From Mailhella sp. (GTDB lineage Bacteria; Desulfobacterota; Desulfovibrionia; Desulfovibrionales; Desulfovibrionaceae): a stretch of DNA of 7,847 nucleotides. The translations under genes were made by a program, and so were the position numbers. The DNA is taken from assembly GCA_024404335.1 (NCBI GenBank), contig JAKSQA010000038.1, positions 1 through 7,847 of the forward strand. Reading direction: 5' to 3'. Every line of letters starts with the position of its first letter. Position 1 is the first letter of the stretch. The notes under the pieces were generated by a model. That model was not told the origin of the DNA, made no database searches, and saw nothing but the letters and a program-made list of their open reading frames with translations. Positions 6,929 through 7,847 of this stretch are shown piece by piece.

Positions 6929-6963
6929 TCCGCGTAAGGTCTTCCCTTTTAACCTCTCGCGGA
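6929..6963 (-). other. hairpin in the presumed yajC leader
   Basis: TCCGCG (6929-6934) pairs with CGCGGA (6958-6963), and AGGT (6937-6940) with ACCT (6952-6955), separated by a 2x2 internal loop. On the minus strand the 11-base apical loop reads TAAAAGGGAAG, purine-rich. A competing pairing, GCGTAA (6932-6937) with TTACGC (6967-6972), overlaps the same arm. It ends 31 bases before the yajC ATG. It may be an RNA control element or a protein-binding inverted repeat; the sequence alone does not decide. Confidence 0.4.
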
Positions 6964-7020
6964 ATTTTACGCAATGCCGCGGGGAAGGGATATTTCGGGA
7001 AGATGCGGGCTTCCATCTGG

Positions 7021-7048
7021 GAGATAATGCCGTGCGGCGCTTCGTCAA
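7021..7048 (-). promoter_or_regulatory. possible promoter of yajC-secD-secF
   Basis: Read on the minus strand, TTGACG (7043-7048, 5 of 6 matches to the -35 consensus) is followed after 16 bases by TATCTC (7021-7026, 3 of 6 matches to the -10). Transcription would start near 7014 and give a leader of about 115 bases. The weak -10 makes this tentative. Confidence 0.28.
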
Positions 7049-7203
7049 GGCAAGAAAATGCTGGACATCGCCACGGTATTCTGTGAGCGTGAAAGCATCC
7101 GTCCTCCCCATGGCCTGCGGATCCGTGCGCAGGGGGCGGACACCGCAAACATATCCCGTCCGGCCTTCCCGCCGGAAAACGATAGCCGTACCGCCGGAGG
7201 CGG

Positions 7204-7209
7204 AAGGAG
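7204..7209 (+). promoter_or_regulatory. Shine-Dalgarno sequence that selects the TTG start of argB
   Basis: AAGGAG ends 6 bases before the TTG at 7216, ideal spacing. The first in-frame ATG (7243) has no such site in front of it, so the TTG is preferred. Confidence 0.75.
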
Positions 7210-7215
7210 CTGCCC

Positions 7216-7847
7216 TTGTCCGACATCGTTCTGCTTAACCCTATGGAAAAGGCCCGCCTCCAGTCGAGGGTGCTCATCGAGAGCCTTCCCTATCTGAAGG
7301 AATACCACGGCGAGACGGTCGTCATAAAGTACGGCGGCCATGCCATGACCGACGAGAACCTCAAGATGGCCTTCGCCCGCAACATAAGCCTGCTCAAGCT
7401 GGTGGGCATCCACCCCGTCGTGGTCCACGGCGGCGGCCCGCAGATCAACAGCATGCTTAACAAGCTCGAGATCAAGTCGGAGTTCCGCCAGGGCCACCGC
7501 GTCACCGACGAGGCCACGATGGATGTCGTCGAGATGGTGCTGGTGGGTTCCGTGAACAAGAGCGTCGTCAACCTCATCAACAGGGCGGGCTCACAGGCCG
7601 TCGGCCTTTCCGGCAAGGACGGCATGCTGCTCCGGGCCGAGAAGCTCGCCATGACCGTGAGCCGCGGCGTGGACGTCCCCCCGGAGATCATCGACCTCGG
7701 CCAGGTGGGCCGCGTGACGAAGGTCAACACCTCGCTGCTGACGTCGCTGATCGGCGACGGCTTCGTTCCCGTCATCGCACCCGTGGGCGTCGATGAGGAA
7801 GGCCGCACCTACAACATCAACGCCGACGCCGTGGCCGGCGCCGTGGC
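7216..7847 (+). CDS. argB: acetylglutamate kinase ArgB, N-terminal part (3' end outside the window)
   Basis: ArgB phosphorylates N-acetyl-L-glutamate with ATP, the second and usually feedback-controlled step of arginine synthesis, in the cytoplasm. About 210 of the usual 290-300 residues are present. Counting from the TTG, the amino acid kinase motifs are VIKYGGHAM (36-44, Lys for phosphate binding), [10 protein letters not shown] (68-77, glycine-rich loop), [13 protein letters not shown] (90-102, substrate region), GLSGKDG (130-136) and [13 protein letters not shown] at the right edge, the conserved N-x-N-A-D nucleotide-site block. The leading [16 protein letters not shown] forms the N-terminal helix; such an extension is linked to arginine inhibition in hexameric ArgB enzymes, so feedback control is plausible but unproven. 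The TTG start is chosen on the AAGGAG site; starting at the ATG at 7243 would remove nine residues and no motif. It is transcribed away from yajC. Confidence 0.95.
   Translation, partial: MSDIVLLNPMEKARLQSRVLIESLPYLKEYHGETVVIKYGGHAMTDENLKMAFARNISLLKLVGIHPVVVHGGGPQINSMLNKLEIKSEFRQGHRVTDEATMDVVEMVLVGSVNKSVVNLINRAGSQAVGLSGKDGMLLRAEKLAMTVSRGVDVPPEIIDLGQVGRVTKVNTSLLTSLIGDGFVPVIAPVGVDEEGRTYNINADAVAGAV

Larger units (their letters stand above)
6898..7215. other. divergent intergenic region between yajC and argB
   Basis: These 318 bases must hold the promoters of both yajC (leftward) and argB (rightward). I find no convincing small gene: the short open frames here are Arg/Pro-rich shadows without ribosome sites. 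Visible structure includes a 10-bp interrupted hairpin at 6929-6963, a 6-bp stem with a 6-base loop at 7159-7176 (TCCGGC/GCCGGA) and a 5-bp stem at 7191-7203 that touches the argB Shine-Dalgarno sequence. I see no clear argB promoter; TATTCT at 7077-7082 could be a -10 box but lacks a matching -35. No tRNA or recognisable riboswitch was seen. Confidence 0.6.

Noticed and set aside
7032..7238. Small plus-strand ORF (68 codons) in the yajC-argB gap
   Set aside because: It has no Shine-Dalgarno site, an Arg/Pro/Ser-rich shadow-like composition, and runs into argB in another frame.
1..7847. CRISPR arrays, tandem repeats, tRNA or rRNA genes
   Set aside because: No regularly spaced repeats, and no cloverleaf or rRNA-like sequence, was seen on either strand.

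Overview
This is a GC-rich bacterial chromosome segment, almost entirely coding, with three housekeeping blocks and a two-gene accessory island. The protein style (SecD, SecF, YajC, ArgB, ThiL) and the GC-rich codon use resemble the Desulfovibrionaceae (Desulfobacterota). That assignment rests on remembered family resemblance, not on a search.

Layout, left to right. Positions 1-335 (+) hold the C-terminal tail of a UvrD/PcrA-type helicase, cut by the window edge. After a 132-base gap with two hairpins comes thiL (468-1475, +), thiamine-monophosphate kinase. A strong 12-bp inverted repeat at 1485-1513 ends thiL and can also serve the genes arriving from the right. On the minus strand lie a small von Willebrand factor A (VWA) protein with an intact metal site (1581-2240) and a 417-residue protein joining an ADP-ribose-binding macro domain to a C-terminal helix-turn-helix-like domain (2380-3633). 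A hairpin with a T-tract separates these two. Further right, still on the minus strand, are secF (3714-4829), secD (4848-6431) and yajC (6541-6897), in transcription order yajC-secD-secF. A divergent intergenic region of 318 bases separates yajC from argB (N-acetylglutamate kinase), which starts at a TTG codon at 7216 and runs off the right edge.

How the genes work together. YajC, SecD and SecF form the accessory complex that uses the proton-motive force to help SecYEG export proteins. ThiL makes thiamine diphosphate, ArgB commits glutamate to arginine synthesis, and the UvrD-like helicase acts in DNA repair; these are independent housekeeping jobs. The least understood part is the macro-HTH/VWA pair downstream of secF. 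It combines an ADP-ribose reader or eraser, a possible regulatory domain and a metal-dependent protein-interaction module, which suggests an uncharacterised ADP-ribose-linked stress or defence module. A second unusual point is SecF, which carries about 46 extra residues, largely hydrophobic, between the usual second and third membrane segments.
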